Of a DNA stretch of 64,000 nt, positions 52,130 through 64,000 are shown one piece after another. A program made the position numbers and the translations under genes. Each line of letters begins with the position of its first letter. Position 1 is the first letter of the stretch. The DNA lies in NCBI GenBank assembly GCA_021806645.1, contig JAJZQX010000008.1:62001-126000 (forward strand). The letters are read 5' to 3'. The DNA comes from Myxococcales bacterium. GTDB taxonomy: Bacteria; Myxococcota; Myxococcia; Myxococcales; Anaeromyxobacteraceae. The notes below the pieces were generated by a model. The model was not told the origin of the DNA, made no database searches, and saw only the letters and a program-made list of their open reading frames with translations.

Positions 52130-53646
52130 ATGAACTCGGAATCTAGCCTTCTCGTCCCCGACATCAGGCTGTCCCGTCGCCGCTTCGTCCAGGGGGTCGC
52201 GGCCGCTGCCGCACTCGGTGGGGCGGGTCTGTGGAAGAACTCGGCCCAGGCCCTCGCGTGGCCCGGTGGACAGCCGGCGCTGTTCGGGACCGAATTCGAT
52301 CTGGAAGTGGGCGCGCTCCCCGTTGACTCACCGGTCACAGGCGCCTGGCGACCGCGGTCAACGGTCTGGTGCCGGGACCGCAGCTGCGGGTGCGTGAAGG
52401 CGAGACCCTGACCCTGCGGGTCACCAACCGCCTGAAGGACCTGACCGCGATTCACTGGCACGGCGTGCTGCTCGAGTCGGGGATGGACGGCGTGCCCGGC
52501 ATCAGCTTCCCCGGCATCGCGCCGGGGGAGACCTTCACCTACCGCTTCACGATGCGTCAGAGCGGTACCTACTGGTACCACGCGCACACGCTGCACCAGC
52601 AGACGGGGCTGTACGGCGCGCTCGTCGTCGAGCCGCGCGAGCCCGATCCGGTCCGCGTCGATCGCGACCACGTGGTGTTGCTCAGCGACTGGACTGACGA
52701 GGACCCGCTGCAGGTGTTCCTGAACCTCAAGAAGATGGGGGGCTACTACAACTTCGGGCAGCCGACGGTCGGGGAGTTCCTCGAGGACGTTTCCCGCCTT
52801 GGGCTGGGCGCGGCCATCACCAGGCGCCACATGTGGAATCGTTCCCGGATGAATCCGACGGATCTCAGCGACGTCTCGGCTGGTACCTACACCTACCTCG
52901 TCAACGGGACCACTCCGGCCGCCAACTGGACCGGATTGGCGCTCGCCGGCGAGCGCGTCCGGCTGCGCTTCATCGGCGCCGGCACCGCCACCTACTTCGA
53001 CGTGCGCATTCCCGGCCTCAAGCTCGTGGTGGTCTCCACCGACGGCCAGCGCGTCGACCCGGTGGAGGTGGACGAGTTCCGGATCGGGCCCGGCGAGACC
53101 TACGACGTCGTCGTCCAGATGCCGGACGATCGCGTCTACACCATCTTCGCCCAGTCCATGGACCGCACCGGATTCGCGCGGGGCACGCTGGCGCCCCGCG
53201 CCGGCATGGAGGCCGAGGTCCCGCGGCCGGATGCGCCGGTCTGGCTGGACCCCGTGGACATGATGGGCGCGATGGTCGCCATGCCGGGCGGCGCGGACCT
53301 CGCCGGGCACGGCATGGCCATGGCGGATCCGGGACCCATGGTGCGCCACGCTCGCACGGAGTACGGCCCCGCCGTGGACATGCGCGTGGACCACCCGCGC
53401 CTCAACCTCGACGATCCGGGCGTGGGTTTGCGGGGCCATGGTCGCCGAGTGCTGACCTGCGCCGACCTGCACACGGTCGGCGGCTCGCTGGACCCACGGG
53501 AACCCGGCCGCGAGATCGAGCTTCACCTGACCGGCAACATGGAACGCTTCATGTGGTCGCTCGACGGCGTGAAGCTCAATGACGCGAAGCCGATTCACTT
53601 CCGTGAAGGAGAGCGACTGCGGATCACCCTCCACAACGACAGCTGA
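52130..53646 (+). pseudogene. Frameshifted and 3-prime-truncated copper-resistance multicopper oxidase (CopA type)
   Basis: ATG 52130 opens a Tat-exported protein (SRRRFVQGVAAAAAL), GTEFDLEVGALPVD and then loses homology. One base later frame resumes exactly: with one extra T after 52328 the protein would read VDFTGHRRLATAVNGLVPG. The rest is intact through TAIHWHGVLL, GTYWYHAHT and HLTGNMERFMWSLDG. It then stops after RITLHNDS, so the C-terminal cupredoxin with the HPIHLHG and HCHLLYHME copper ligands is lost. Both defects would inactivate the oxidase. Confidence 0.85.
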
Positions 53647-53657
53647 TCGGGGATCAG

Positions 53658-54254
53658 GTGGAATACCTGAACGGCGACGGGCGCAGCGGCGCGGCCTGGG
53701 ACGTCTACGCCTGGTACGGCCCCGACGAGCAGAAGCTGTGGGTGCGCAGCGAAGGAGGCGTCGTGGACGGCACCGTGGACGACACGACCAGCGCGGAAGC
53801 GCTCTGGTGGCGGGCGTTCACGCCGTTCTGGGCGACCCTGCTGGGCCTGCGCCAGGATTTCGGTCCGGGCTCGCACACCCAGTTGGCGGTCGGGGTGGAA
53901 GGCCTGGCGCCCTACTGGTTCGACCTTCAGGCCACCGGCTACCTGGCCGCGGACGGTCGCGTGTCGGCGCGCCTGAAGGGATCGTACGAGGTGCTGCTCA
54001 CCAACAGGCTGATTCTGGCGGCCGAGGCGGAGTCCAATCTCCGCAGCAAGGCCAACCCGCGGCGGGGTGTGGGAGCCGGGGTGGGCAACGTCGAACTCGC
54101 TCTGCGCGTGCGCTACGAGTTCGTTCGCAAGGTGGCGCCCCATGTCGGTTTCGACTGGGATCGCGCGCTCGGCGAGACAGCCATCAGACGGCGCGCTGAC
54201 GGCAAGCCGATGAGCGAGGCGAAGCTCGTGGTCGGTGCGCGGCTCTGGTGGTGA
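53658..54254 (+). pseudogene. copB: N-terminally truncated copper-resistance protein B
   Basis: A 198-residue frame from a GTG at 53658 matches the outer-membrane CopB barrel: GAAWDVYAWYGPDEQKLWVR, LRQDFGPGSHTQLAVG, GLAPYWFDLQATGYL, EVLLTNRLILAAEAE and the end KLVVGARLWW. The signal peptide and N-terminal Met/His region are missing, and homology begins (GDQVEYL) right after the truncated oxidase. A deletion has therefore fused the two genes near 53640. It would not be exported. Confidence 0.8.
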
Positions 54255-54322
54255 CGCAGGGGCGACTCGCCGCGGGCGCGGTCGATGAGGGGGCACACGC
54301 CGGAGCGCAAGGTTCGTGGGCC

Positions 54323-54430
54323 CAGGCCGGCATCGGCATCGCCATCGGCGCGGGCACCGACGTGGCAACCGAGGCGGCCAAGATCGTCCTGATGAGGTCC
54401 GCTCCGCTCGATGTCCTCGACGCCATCCTC
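54323..54430 (+). pseudogene. Fragment of a P-type copper ATPase gene
   Basis: About 105 bases encode QAGIGIAIGAGTDVATEAA and on to APLDVLDAI, homologous to residues about 612-646 of the ATPase at 48478-50655. No start, no phosphorylation domain and no end are present. Point changes (Thr for Ile, Ala for Asp) show decay or divergence. It is wedged between the copB remnant and cusA. Confidence 0.8.
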
Positions 54431-57400
54431 ACGCCGTCGCGGGCGTGGGCGCCGGCGTCGGGGACTGCTTCGAGAACTCCCTGCGCTTCCAGAGGAAGTA
54501 TACGGCCGGGTAGACCAGCAACTCCATGAGGAAGCTGGTGACCAGGCCGCCCACCATGGGCGCGGCGATGCGCTTCATGAGGTCGGCGCCGGTGCCGGTG
54601 GACCACATGATGGGCAGCAGGCCGATCATGGCGGCGAAGACGGTCATGGCCTTGGGCCGGACGCGCTTGACGGCGCCGTGGATGATGGCCTCGACCAGGT
54701 CCTTCTCGTTGGCGAGCCGGCCGGCGGCCCGGGCCTCCTCGTGCGAGAGGTCGAGGAAGAGGAGCATGAAGACGCCGGTCTCGGCGTCGAGCCCCATGAG
54801 CGCGATCATGCCGACCCAGACGGCGATGGAGACGTTGTAGCCGAGGAACCAGAGCAGCCAGACCGCCCCGATGGCCGAGAAGGGGACCGCCATCATGACG
54901 ATGGAGGCCTTCACCGCGCTCTTGGTGTTCATGTAGAGGAGGGCGAAGATCAGCACCAGGGTGAGCGGCAGGATGAGCTTGAGCCGCTCCTTCACCCGCA
55001 GCATGTTCTCGTACTGGCCGCTCCAGGCCAGGTTGTAGCCGGTGGGCAGCGTGACGCCGGTGGCGACGGCCTTCTTGGCCTCCTCGACGTAGCCGCCCAC
55101 GTCGATCTTGGAGGTGTCGAAGTCCACGTAGACGTAGCCGGCCAGGAGCCCGTTCTCGTCGCGGATCATGGCCGGCCCCTGCGCCAGCTCGACCGTGGCG
55201 ATCTCCTCCATGGGGATCTGCCCCTTGCCGCCCGGCAGCGGCAGCAGGACGCGCCGCAGCGTGGAGAGGTCGTCGCGGTAGTCGCGGGCGTAGCGGACGC
55301 TGACGCCGTAGCGCTCGCGCCCCATGACCGTGGTGGTCTGGTTGTCGCCGCCGACCGCGGTCATGACCATCATGTTGGCGTCGTCCACGGAGAGGCCGTA
55401 GCGGGCCAGCTGCTCGCGCTTGAGGACGAAGTCGAGGAAGTAGCCGCCGGCCACGCGCTCGGCGAAGACGCTGCGGGTGCCGGGCACCTTCCGGACCACC
55501 GCCTCGACCTGCTTGGCGGTCTCCTCGATGACCTTGAGGTTCGCGCCGCTCACCTTGATCCCGACCGGCGTGCGGATGCCGGTGGAGAGCATGTCGAGCC
55601 TTCCGCGGATGGGCATGGTCCAGGCGTTGGAGATGCCGGGGAGCTGGAGGGCGGCGTCCATCTCGTTCTGGAGGTCGTCCTCGGTGATCCGGTCCCACCA
55701 GAAGGGACGGAGCGTGGCCTTGAGCCAGCGCGGCGCCCAGGAGGAGTACCAGCGTGCCTTCTCCCGCCACTGCAGCTCCGGCTTGAGGATGACGGTGGTC
55801 TCCATCATGGTGAAGGGGGCCGGGTCGGTCGAGGTGCCGGCGCGGCCGGCCTTGCCGAAGACCCGCTCCACCTCGGGGAAGGTCATGAGGATCTTGTCCT
55901 GGATCTGGAGGGCCTTCTGCGCCTCGGCCACCGACATGCCGGGCTGCACCGCCGAGGGCATGTAGAGGATGGTCCCCTCGCGGAGCGGCGGCATGAACTC
56001 GGAGCCGAGCCCGAGGTAGACCGGGATGGTGGTCGCGACCAGCAGGAGGCTGGCGGCGATGGTGGCGCGCGGGTGGCGCAGGACGAACCGGCAGGGCGGC
56101 TCGTAGAGCTTGTGGAGGCGCGCGCTGATGGGGTGCTTCTCCTCCGAGTGGTACGTCCCCACGAAGGCCTGGTTGGCCATCCAGGCGAGCCAGCGGGGCC
56201 GGAACAGGAAGGGGTCGATGCGGGCGAACATCATCCGCATGGCCGGGTCGAGCGTGATGGCCAGGAAGGCGGCGATGGCCATGGCCAGGTTCTTGGAGTA
56301 GGCGAGCGGGCGGAAGAGCCGGCCCTCCTGGTCCACCAGCGTGAAGACCGGCATGAAGGCCACGGCGATGACCAGCAGCGAGAAGAAGACGCCCGGCCCC
56401 ACCTCCAGGAGGGCCTCGAGCCGGATGGCGTGGAAGTCCCCCTTGCGCCCGCCGGCGTCCCAGTGGTGGATCTTGTTGTAGGCGTTCTCCACCTCGACGA
56501 TGGCGCCGTCCACCAGCACGCCGATGGAGATGGCGATGCCGGCCAGCGACATGAGGTTGGCGTTCAGCCCCATGAAGTACATGGGGATGAAGGCCAGCGC
56601 GACGCTCACCGGGATGGTGACGATGGGGATGACGGCGCTGGGGATGTGCCAGAGGAAGATGAGGATGATGATCGAGACCACGATCATCTCCTCGATGAGC
56701 TTCCCCTTCACGGTCTCGATGGCCTTGCCGATGAGCTCGGAGCGGTCGTAGGTGGTCACCACCTCGACCCCCTTGGGCAGCGAAGGCTTGATCTCCTCGA
56801 GCTTGGCCTTGACGCGGTTGATGACGTTGAGGGCGTTCTCGCCGGAGCGCATCACCACGATGCCGCCCACCACGTCCCCCTCGCCGTCGTAGTCGGCGAT
56901 GCCGCGGCGCATCTCGGGGCCGAGCGCCACCGTGGCCACGTCCTTCACCGTGACCGGGGTCCCGCCCTCGGCCCTGAGCACCAGGCTCTCCAGGTCCGCG
57001 ATGCTCTTCACGTAGCCGCGGCCGCGCACCATGTACTCCCGGCCCGAGAGCTCCACGAGCCGTCCGCCCACGTCGTTGTTCCCGTGGCGAACCGCGTTGA
57101 TGACCGCCTCCAGCGGGAGGTTGTAGGAGGCCAGGGCGTTGGGGTTGACGGTGATCTGGTACTGGCGCACCTGCCCGCCGATGGTGGCCACCTCGGAGAC
57201 GCCGGGCACGCTCTGCACGGCGTAGCGCAGGTTCCAGTCCTGGAAGGAGCGCAGCTCGTCCGAGGAGTGGGTGCCGGTCCTATCCACCAGCGCGTACTGG
57301 AAGACCCAGCCCACGCTGGTGGCGTCTGGGCCGAGCTCGGTGGAGACCCCGGCCGGCAGCTGCGGCTGGATCTTGGAGAGGTACTCGAGGACGCGGCTGC

Positions 57401-57716
57401 GCGCCCAGTACAGGTCGGTGCCGTCCTCGAAGATCACGTAGACGTAGCTGAAGCCGAAGTCGGAGAAGCCGCGGATGGCCTTCACCCTGGGCGCCCCGAG
57501 CAGCGCCGCGGTGATTGGGTAGGTCACCTGGTCCTCGATGATGTCCGGGCTCCGGTCCCACTTGGAGTAGACGATCACCTGGGTGTCGGAGAGGTCGGGC
57601 AGGGCGTCGAGCGGGATGTTCTTCATCGACCAGAAGGCGCCCGCCAGGGCCACCAGGGTGGCCGCCACCACCAGGTACCTGTTCTCGGCGCTGAAGCGGA
57701 TGATCGCCTTGATCAC
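54429..57716 (-). CDS. cusA: CusA/CzcA-family RND metal efflux pump
   Basis: A 1095-residue inner-membrane transporter with twelve helices and two large periplasmic loops. [19 protein letters not shown] and [16 protein letters not shown] open it; [14 protein letters not shown] carries the proton-relay acidic residues. The class is the CusA/SilA side of the heavy-metal RND family. It overlaps cusB by ATGA and ends against the ATPase fragment. Full length, no frame defects. Confidence 0.93.
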   Translation of the reverse strand: MIKAIIRFSAENRYLVVAATLVALAGAFWSMKNIPLDALPDLSDTQVIVYSKWDRSPDIIEDQVTYPITAALLGAPRVKAIRGFSDFGFSYVYVIFEDGTDLYWARSRVLEYLSKIQPQLPAGVSTELGPDATSVGWVFQYALVDRTGTHSSDELRSFQDWNLRYAVQSVPGVSEVATIGGQVRQYQITVNPNALASYNLPLEAVINAVRHGNNDVGGRLVELSGREYMVRGRGYVKSIADLESLVLRAEGGTPVTVKDVATVALGPEMRRGIADYDGEGDVVGGIVVMRSGENALNVINRVKAKLEEIKPSLPKGVEVVTTYDRSELIGKAIETVKGKLIEEMIVVSIIILIFLWHIPSAVIPIVTIPVSVALAFIPMYFMGLNANLMSLAGIAISIGVLVDGAIVEVENAYNKIHHWDAGGRKGDFHAIRLEALLEVGPGVFFSLLVIAVAFMPVFTLVDQEGRLFRPLAYSKNLAMAIAAFLAITLDPAMRMMFARIDPFLFRPRWLAWMANQAFVGTYHSEEKHPISARLHKLYEPPCRFVLRHPRATIAASLLLVATTIPVYLGLGSEFMPPLREGTILYMPSAVQPGMSVAEAQKALQIQDKILMTFPEVERVFGKAGRAGTSTDPAPFTMMETTVILKPELQWREKARWYSSWAPRWLKATLRPFWWDRITEDDLQNEMDAALQLPGISNAWTMPIRGRLDMLSTGIRTPVGIKVSGANLKVIEETAKQVEAVVRKVPGTRSVFAERVAGGYFLDFVLKREQLARYGLSVDDANMMVMTAVGGDNQTTTVMGRERYGVSVRYARDYRDDLSTLRRVLLPLPGGKGQIPMEEIATVELAQGPAMIRDENGLLAGYVYVDFDTSKIDVGGYVEEAKKAVATGVTLPTGYNLAWSGQYENMLRVKERLKLILPLTLVLIFALLYMNTKSAVKASIVMMAVPFSAIGAVWLLWFLGYNVSIAVWVGMIALMGLDAETGVFMLLFLDLSHEEARAAGRLANEKDLVEAIIHGAVKRVRPKAMTVFAAMIGLLPIMWSTGTGADLMKRIAAPMVGGLVTSFLMELLVYPAVYFLWKRREFSKQSPTPAPTPATA

Positions 57717-59164
57717 GGCTGCTTCCCCCCGCCGAGCGCCTGCAGCGAGGCCTTCAGGCGCGACTCGGAGTCGATGAGGAAGTTGGCGCGGGTGACGACC
57801 TTCTCGCCGGCGGCGAGCCCCTCGACCACCTCGGCCTCGGACCCGTCGTCCGCGCCGATCCGGACCTCCCTCGGCTGGAACTTGCCGTCCCCCAGGGCCA
57901 CGAAGATCACGTGCCTGGTGCCGGAGTCGATGACCGCGTCGGAGGGGATGCGCAGCGCCTGGCGCGGCGGTGACTTCAGGACCACCTCGCCGAACATCTC
58001 GGGCTTGAGGTCGCCGCGCGGGTTGGCGAAGGCGATGCGGACCTTGGCGGTGCGGGTCTTGGGATCGAGGAACGGGTCGACGAAGGCGACTCGCCCCTGG
58101 TAGAGCTTGCCGGGCACGGCCGTCAGGGTGAGCGTGGCCGGCGCCCCGACCTTAACGTGGGAGAGCTCGATCTCGTAGACGTCGGCCAGCATCCAGACCG
58201 TCGAGAGGTCCCAGATCTCGTAGGGCATGCCGCCGGCCTCGACCTTCATGCCGGGGACCACGTCCTTCTTGACCACCACTCCGTCGGCCGGAGAGCGGAT
58301 CACCAGGGTGCGCTCGGCCTGACGCGTCCGCTCCAGCCGCTCGATGTCGGCGCGCGGCACGTCCCAGAGCTCGAGCTTGCGCCTCGACGCCGCCACCAGG
58401 TCGGCGCCGTTGTCGGCCAGGCCGGTGGCGGAGGCCATGGCGTCGCGCGTGCCGAGCGCCAGGATGAACTCGTCCTCGGCCGCCAGGAGCTCGGGGCTGT
58501 AGATGGAGAAGAGCGGCTCGCCGCGGCGCACCGGCCGGCCGATGAAGTCGGCGTGGACGTGCTCCACGAAGCCGCCGAACTTCACGTTGACGTGGTGGAT
58601 CCGGGTCTCGTCGACGGCCACCCGGCCGGTGGTGCGCCAGGTGTCGCCGATGGGCCCGACTGCGGCCTCGGCGGTCCGCAGGCCGATGAGCTGCTGCCGC
58701 TCGGGATCGATCTTGATGGAGGCGAGCCCCTCGACCGTCCCCGCGCCGCCGAGGTCGTCCTGGTAGACGGGGAGGTAGTCCATCCCCATCTGGTCCTTGC
58801 GAGGGGTCGGGGAGGTCTGCTTCGGATCCATGGGCGAGCGGTAGAAGACGATCTTCCGCGCCACCGGGGCAGTGGCGCCTTCGCCGGCCGGGCCGCTCGC
58901 CATCTTGACCAGCTTCATGCCGCAGATGGGGCAGTCACCGGGGTGGTCCCGGATGATGGTCGGGTGCATGGGGCACTGGTACAGGACCTTCGCCTCGGCG
59001 GCCTTCCCGGCCGGCTGGTCGCGCCCGCCCGCGCCTCGCCGGGCGAGGAGCCCGGTGACGGCGCTGCCCAGCACGATGCCCGCGAGCGCCACCAGTGCGA
59101 AGGCGAGGCGCCGCCGTGGCCGGGGCGCCGGGGTGGTCTCGGTGATCGTCTTCTCGGTCGTCAT
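57713..59164 (-). CDS. cusB: CusB-type periplasmic adaptor with heavy-metal-binding N-terminus
   Basis: A 483-residue membrane-fusion protein. After an N-terminal anchor comes a small metal-binding domain with CPMHPTIIRD and CPICGMKLV, typical of many CusB/CzcB adaptors, then a second FYRSPMDPKQTSPTP block, coiled-coil hairpin and lipoyl/barrel domains (GFVEHVHADFIGRPVRRGE, RSPADGVVVKKDV). It links CusA to CusC. Thirteen bases after cusC. Confidence 0.93.
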   Translation of the reverse strand: MTTEKTITETTPAPRPRRRLAFALVALAGIVLGSAVTGLLARRGAGGRDQPAGKAAEAKVLYQCPMHPTIIRDHPGDCPICGMKLVKMASGPAGEGATAPVARKIVFYRSPMDPKQTSPTPRKDQMGMDYLPVYQDDLGGAGTVEGLASIKIDPERQQLIGLRTAEAAVGPIGDTWRTTGRVAVDETRIHHVNVKFGGFVEHVHADFIGRPVRRGEPLFSIYSPELLAAEDEFILALGTRDAMASATGLADNGADLVAASRRKLELWDVPRADIERLERTRQAERTLVIRSPADGVVVKKDVVPGMKVEAGGMPYEIWDLSTVWMLADVYEIELSHVKVGAPATLTLTAVPGKLYQGRVAFVDPFLDPKTRTAKVRIAFANPRGDLKPEMFGEVVLKSPPRQALRIPSDAVIDSGTRHVIFVALGDGKFQPREVRIGADDGSEAEVVEGLAAGEKVVTRANFLIDSESRLKASLQALGGGKQP

Positions 59165-59177
59165 GGAGGCTCCGGGG

Positions 59178-60593
59178 TCACATCTTGTTCATGGAGGAGG
59201 AGTTCGAGCCGGCCGGGTCGCCGCCAGAGGCGGCGCCCGCCCCGGCGGAGGCCGCCGGGCCGCCGCCCGACGAGCCGGCACCAGGGACCGGGCCGCCCGA
59301 CAGGCCGCCCGAGCCGCCGCCGGCGGACTCCAGGCTAACCTCGTCGGCCGCGATGGCCACACGCTGGGCCGCCGCGATGGTCTGCAAGTAGCCGTCCTCG
59401 TCGCCGATCACGCCGGCGATGGCCTCGAGGACGGAGGCGAAGGTGACGCGGCCGACGCGGTACTGGGCCAGCGTGCTGTCGGCGGTGGCCTGCGACTGGA
59501 TCAGCAGGCCGTCGCGGTACAGGCGGGCCGACTCCAGCAGGCTGGAGAGCAGGGCCAGGCGGTCCTGGACGCGCAGGCGGAGGACCTGGAGGACGGTCTC
59601 GGCGCCGCTCTCGCCCGCCTCGGCCCGGGCCTCGCTCTCGGCCACGGCGCGCGACTGCTTCGAGCCCGAGAAGATGGGCAGGCTCACCGAGACACCGGCC
59701 GACCACATGGGGTCGAGGCTCCCGCGCGGCATGACGGCCGCGGTCACGGCGAGGTCGGGGTAGCGCTCGCGCCGCGCCAGCGCCACCTGCTGGGTGGCGC
59801 GCTCGGCGGCGAGCCGGGCGACCTGGAGTTCGGGGCTGCGCCGCTCCGCGTCGGCCACGGCGGCCTCCAGGGGGGGCAGCTCCGGGAAGGGGAGGGCCCC
59901 GACGGTGGCCGTGGTCGGGAACGGCTCATCGAGCGGATGGGCCCGCAGCCGGTTCACGGCCTGCAGCCTGGTCCGCTCCTCGGCCCCGAGAGCCCAGCGG
60001 CGCTGCCGGAGCCGGTTGCGCTCGAGCTGGGCCCGGAGGAGGTCCGACTGCGAGCCCTCGCTGGTCTGGTAGCGGATCCGGGCCAGCCCCTCGGCCTTCG
60101 TCCAGAGCGCCTCGAGCCTGGTGAGCAGCGCCAGCCGATCGCGAACCAGGAGCAGGTCGAGGTAGGCGCGCCGGACGTCGGCCACGGCGGAGAGCCGGGC
60201 CCGGGCCACCGAGGCCTGGGCCAGCCGGACGCCGGAGGAGGCCACGTCGGAGCGCAGGCCGAGCTTGCCGGGCCACGGCAGCGGCTGGGTGATCATCACC
60301 TGCCAGAAGCTGGTCCCCATCTTGCCGATCTGGAGCCCGTTGAAGCCGTCGTTCTGGAGGCCGAGCGACAGCACCGGGTCCTGGAGGGCGCCGGCCTGTG
60401 GCACCCGCTCGCGCTCGGCGCTGACCAGCGCGTCGGCCTGGTGCAGCTCGGGGCGCCGGGCCAGGCTCTCGCGGATCAGCTCGGAGAGGACGGGGTCGGC
60501 GGACGCCACCGGCGCGCCCGCTGGGAGTGGTTGGGCCTGGACCGTGGCGGCGAGGAGGAGCGCCGGCGCGGCGCGGAGCAGTTGGGTCATCAT
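59178..60593 (-). CDS. cusC: CusC/TolC-type outer-membrane efflux protein
   Basis: A 471-residue outer-membrane channel. A signal peptide (LLRAAPALLLAATVQAQ) starts at tandem ATG codons 60593/60590; the frame is open further upstream but that part overlaps the promoter. ELHQADALVSAERERVPQAG and the SPELQVARLAAERA repeat are OEP-domain features. The last 45 residues are a Gly/Ser/Ala-rich tail ending SMNKM. First gene of the cus operon, behind a sigma54-type promoter; no ribosome-binding site is seen. Confidence 0.9.
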   Translation of the reverse strand: MMTQLLRAAPALLLAATVQAQPLPAGAPVASADPVLSELIRESLARRPELHQADALVSAERERVPQAGALQDPVLSLGLQNDGFNGLQIGKMGTSFWQVMITQPLPWPGKLGLRSDVASSGVRLAQASVARARLSAVADVRRAYLDLLLVRDRLALLTRLEALWTKAEGLARIRYQTSEGSQSDLLRAQLERNRLRQRRWALGAEERTRLQAVNRLRAHPLDEPFPTTATVGALPFPELPPLEAAVADAERRSPELQVARLAAERATQQVALARRERYPDLAVTAAVMPRGSLDPMWSAGVSVSLPIFSGSKQSRAVAESEARAEAGESGAETVLQVLRLRVQDRLALLSSLLESARLYRDGLLIQSQATADSTLAQYRVGRVTFASVLEAIAGVIGDEDGYLQTIAAAQRVAIAADEVSLESAGGGSGGLSGGPVPGAGSSGGGPAASAGAGAASGGDPAGSNSSSMNKM

Positions 60594-60608
60594 GGCGGGG
60601 CCCACAAG

Positions 60609-60624
60609 AGCACCAGCCGTGCCA
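60609..60624 (-). promoter_or_regulatory. Candidate sigma54 (-24/-12) promoter of cusCBA
   Basis: The minus strand reads TGGCACGGCTGGTGCT. Against the consensus TGGCACR-N4-TTGCW only the first T of the -12 element differs. The GG and GC doublets have the required spacing. The predicted start near 60598 leaves a leader of only about 5 bases to the first cusC ATG. Confidence 0.65.
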
Positions 60625-60737
60625 AGCGGCCAGAGGTCGCCGACCCCAGACCCTTCTGCGACCTGGCCGCCTGGGCTCGAAAGGCAGGTGGAATCAGGCC
60701 AGTCCGCGGCGGCGAAGTCGGCGCCGGTCACGATGGC

Positions 60738-60765
60738 CCGGTTACCCTGTGGCCGGACCGGTTAC
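60738..60765. promoter_or_regulatory. Direct repeat, candidate enhancer for the NtrC-type regulator
   Basis: CCGGTTAC occurs at 60738-60745 and 60758-60765, 20 bases apart, about two helical turns. The pair lies 140-167 bases upstream of the predicted sigma54 start and 90-110 bases before the kinase gene, a usual place for activator binding sites. Confidence 0.4.
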
Positions 60766-60851
60766 ACTCCCCGGTGACGGGAAGCCCCAGGTGGCCATGC
60801 ACACGCTCGATTCGAGGTGGCCCGGGAGTTGCTCTCGTGGAGACCCTCGGC

Positions 60852-62300
<1,449 letters not shown>

Positions 62301-62311
62301 GAGCAGCAGCC

Positions 62312-63692
<1,381 letters not shown>

Positions 63693-63706
<14 letters not shown>

Positions 63707-63830
63707 CCGGGGACCCGCCCAGGTCGGCGACGGCCTGCCGGACGCGGAGCGCTGCCATCCCTCCGCCGCCCACCACCGCCGCTCCGTGGCCGGCGAGCTC
63801 GGCGAAGAGCGGCAGGAGCGCAGCCGTCAC
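63693..63830 (-). pseudogene. Fragment resembling the N-terminus of siroheme synthase (CysG/Met8 type)
   Basis: A GTG at 63830 overlaps the upstream stop as GTGA and gives 45 residues: LPLFAELAGHGAAVVGGGG then MAALRVRQAV, recalling the NAD-binding start of precorrin-2 dehydrogenase (LPLFL..GRRALVVGGGPVAARK). Then it stops after DLGGSPATEA. Only the first strand-turn-helix is present, so it is a remnant. It overlaps the end of the response regulator by 14 bases on the opposite strand. Confidence 0.45.
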
Positions 63831-64000
63831 AGGAATCCCCACCGCCGGGCGTACTCCACGTGGACGCGGTACTCCTGGTCGGCGTAACCCAGGGCGCGGA
63901 GGTGGTCCTTCGCCTCCCGCGACTCCACCGTGGTCGAATCGGCGACGAGACGCCCGTGCGCCTCTCGCAGGGTGAAGCCACGCGCCACGAGCGCCTCCGC
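63827..64000 (-). CDS. C-terminal end of an unidentified protein; runs off the window
   Basis: One minus-strand frame is open from the window edge to a TGA at 63829-63827, 57 residues: RLVADSTTVESREAKDHL, then GYADQEYRVHVEYARRWGF. It is hydrophilic and predicted helical. The clean GTGA overlap with the following fragment supports a real gene. Function not recognisable from this piece. Confidence 0.5.
   Translation of the reverse strand, partial: AEALVARGFTLREAHGRLVADSTTVESREAKDHLRALGYADQEYRVHVEYARRWGFL

Noticed and set aside
54411-58103. A 1230-codon plus-strand open frame
   Set aside because: Antisense to cusA and cusB; His/Asp/Gly/Val-rich shadow of the real genes.
58872-60851. Upstream extension of the cus-linked histidine kinase frame
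   Set aside because: Antisense to cusB and cusC; the real N-terminus is the transmembrane helix that starts after 60852.

Overview
The window is very GC-rich DNA (about 70 % by eye) with dense, tightly packed operons, many GTG starts and 4-base stop/start overlaps. Gene content (two complex I clusters, a cobalamin salvage operon under a B12 riboswitch, nickel ECF uptake, Cus/Cop copper resistance, NtrC-type regulation) fits a soil or sediment myxobacterium-like bacterium, most like Anaeromyxobacter (Myxococcota). That placement is inference from gene content and composition; no rRNA marker or tRNA is visible.

Layout. 1-1452 (-): truncated end of a lipoprotein whose C-terminal part begins an ice-binding-like (DUF3494) domain. 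1849-13531 (-): eleven-subunit complex I cluster nuoABCDHIJKLMN. 13532-13671: shared control region with back-to-back promoters. 13672-20377 (+): second, partial complex I cluster nuoABCDGHI, followed by an unrecognised membrane protein. Neither cluster has nuoE or nuoF. 22131-23353 (+): TauE/SafE exporter plus DUF1634. 23374-30112 (-): cobalamin riboswitch and cobU-cobT-cbiB-cobD-cobQ-cobS-cobC, with the ruins of cbiM, cbiO and probably cbiZ between riboswitch and cobU. 30246-33778: SDR remnant, katA/oxyR pair with an OxyR operator, truncated metal-ABC ATPase. 33785-42000: redox/thiol island (GST, SQR-like flavoprotein, CcdA, three thioredoxin-fold proteins, thioredoxin reductase, two small Cys-rich proteins, zinc-finger protein, DUF6132, ArsM-like methyltransferase, radical SAM/SPASM enzyme, DUF2892). 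42247-44358: hybrid PAS histidine kinase. 44418-47752: nickel ECF transporter nikL-M-Q-O with nikR and a candidate NikR operator. 47937-54430: copper block (Met-rich lipoprotein, P1B ATPase with a CPD motif, cytochrome c, small periplasmic protein, broken multicopper oxidase, truncated copB, ATPase fragment). 54429-60593 (-): cusA-cusB-cusC behind a candidate sigma54 promoter, divergent from a histidine kinase/NtrC-type regulator pair (60852-63706). 63693-64000 (-): a siroheme-synthase-like fragment and the end of an unidentified gene.

How it fits together. The window combines respiration (complex I), corrinoid salvage, nickel uptake, peroxide defence and copper/thiol stress handling. Three regulatory circuits can be read from sequence: OxyR on katA/oxyR, NikR on the nik operon, and a sigma54/NtrC-type two-component system on cusCBA. 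The most striking property is how many genes carry internal or terminal deletions: cobQ, cbiM/cbiO/cbiZ, an SDR, a metal-ABC ATPase, a nik-linked secreted protein, copA(MCO)/copB, a P-type ATPase copy and a cysG-like gene. This suggests either recent genome streamlining by many small deletions or a collapsed assembly; read-level checking would separate the two.
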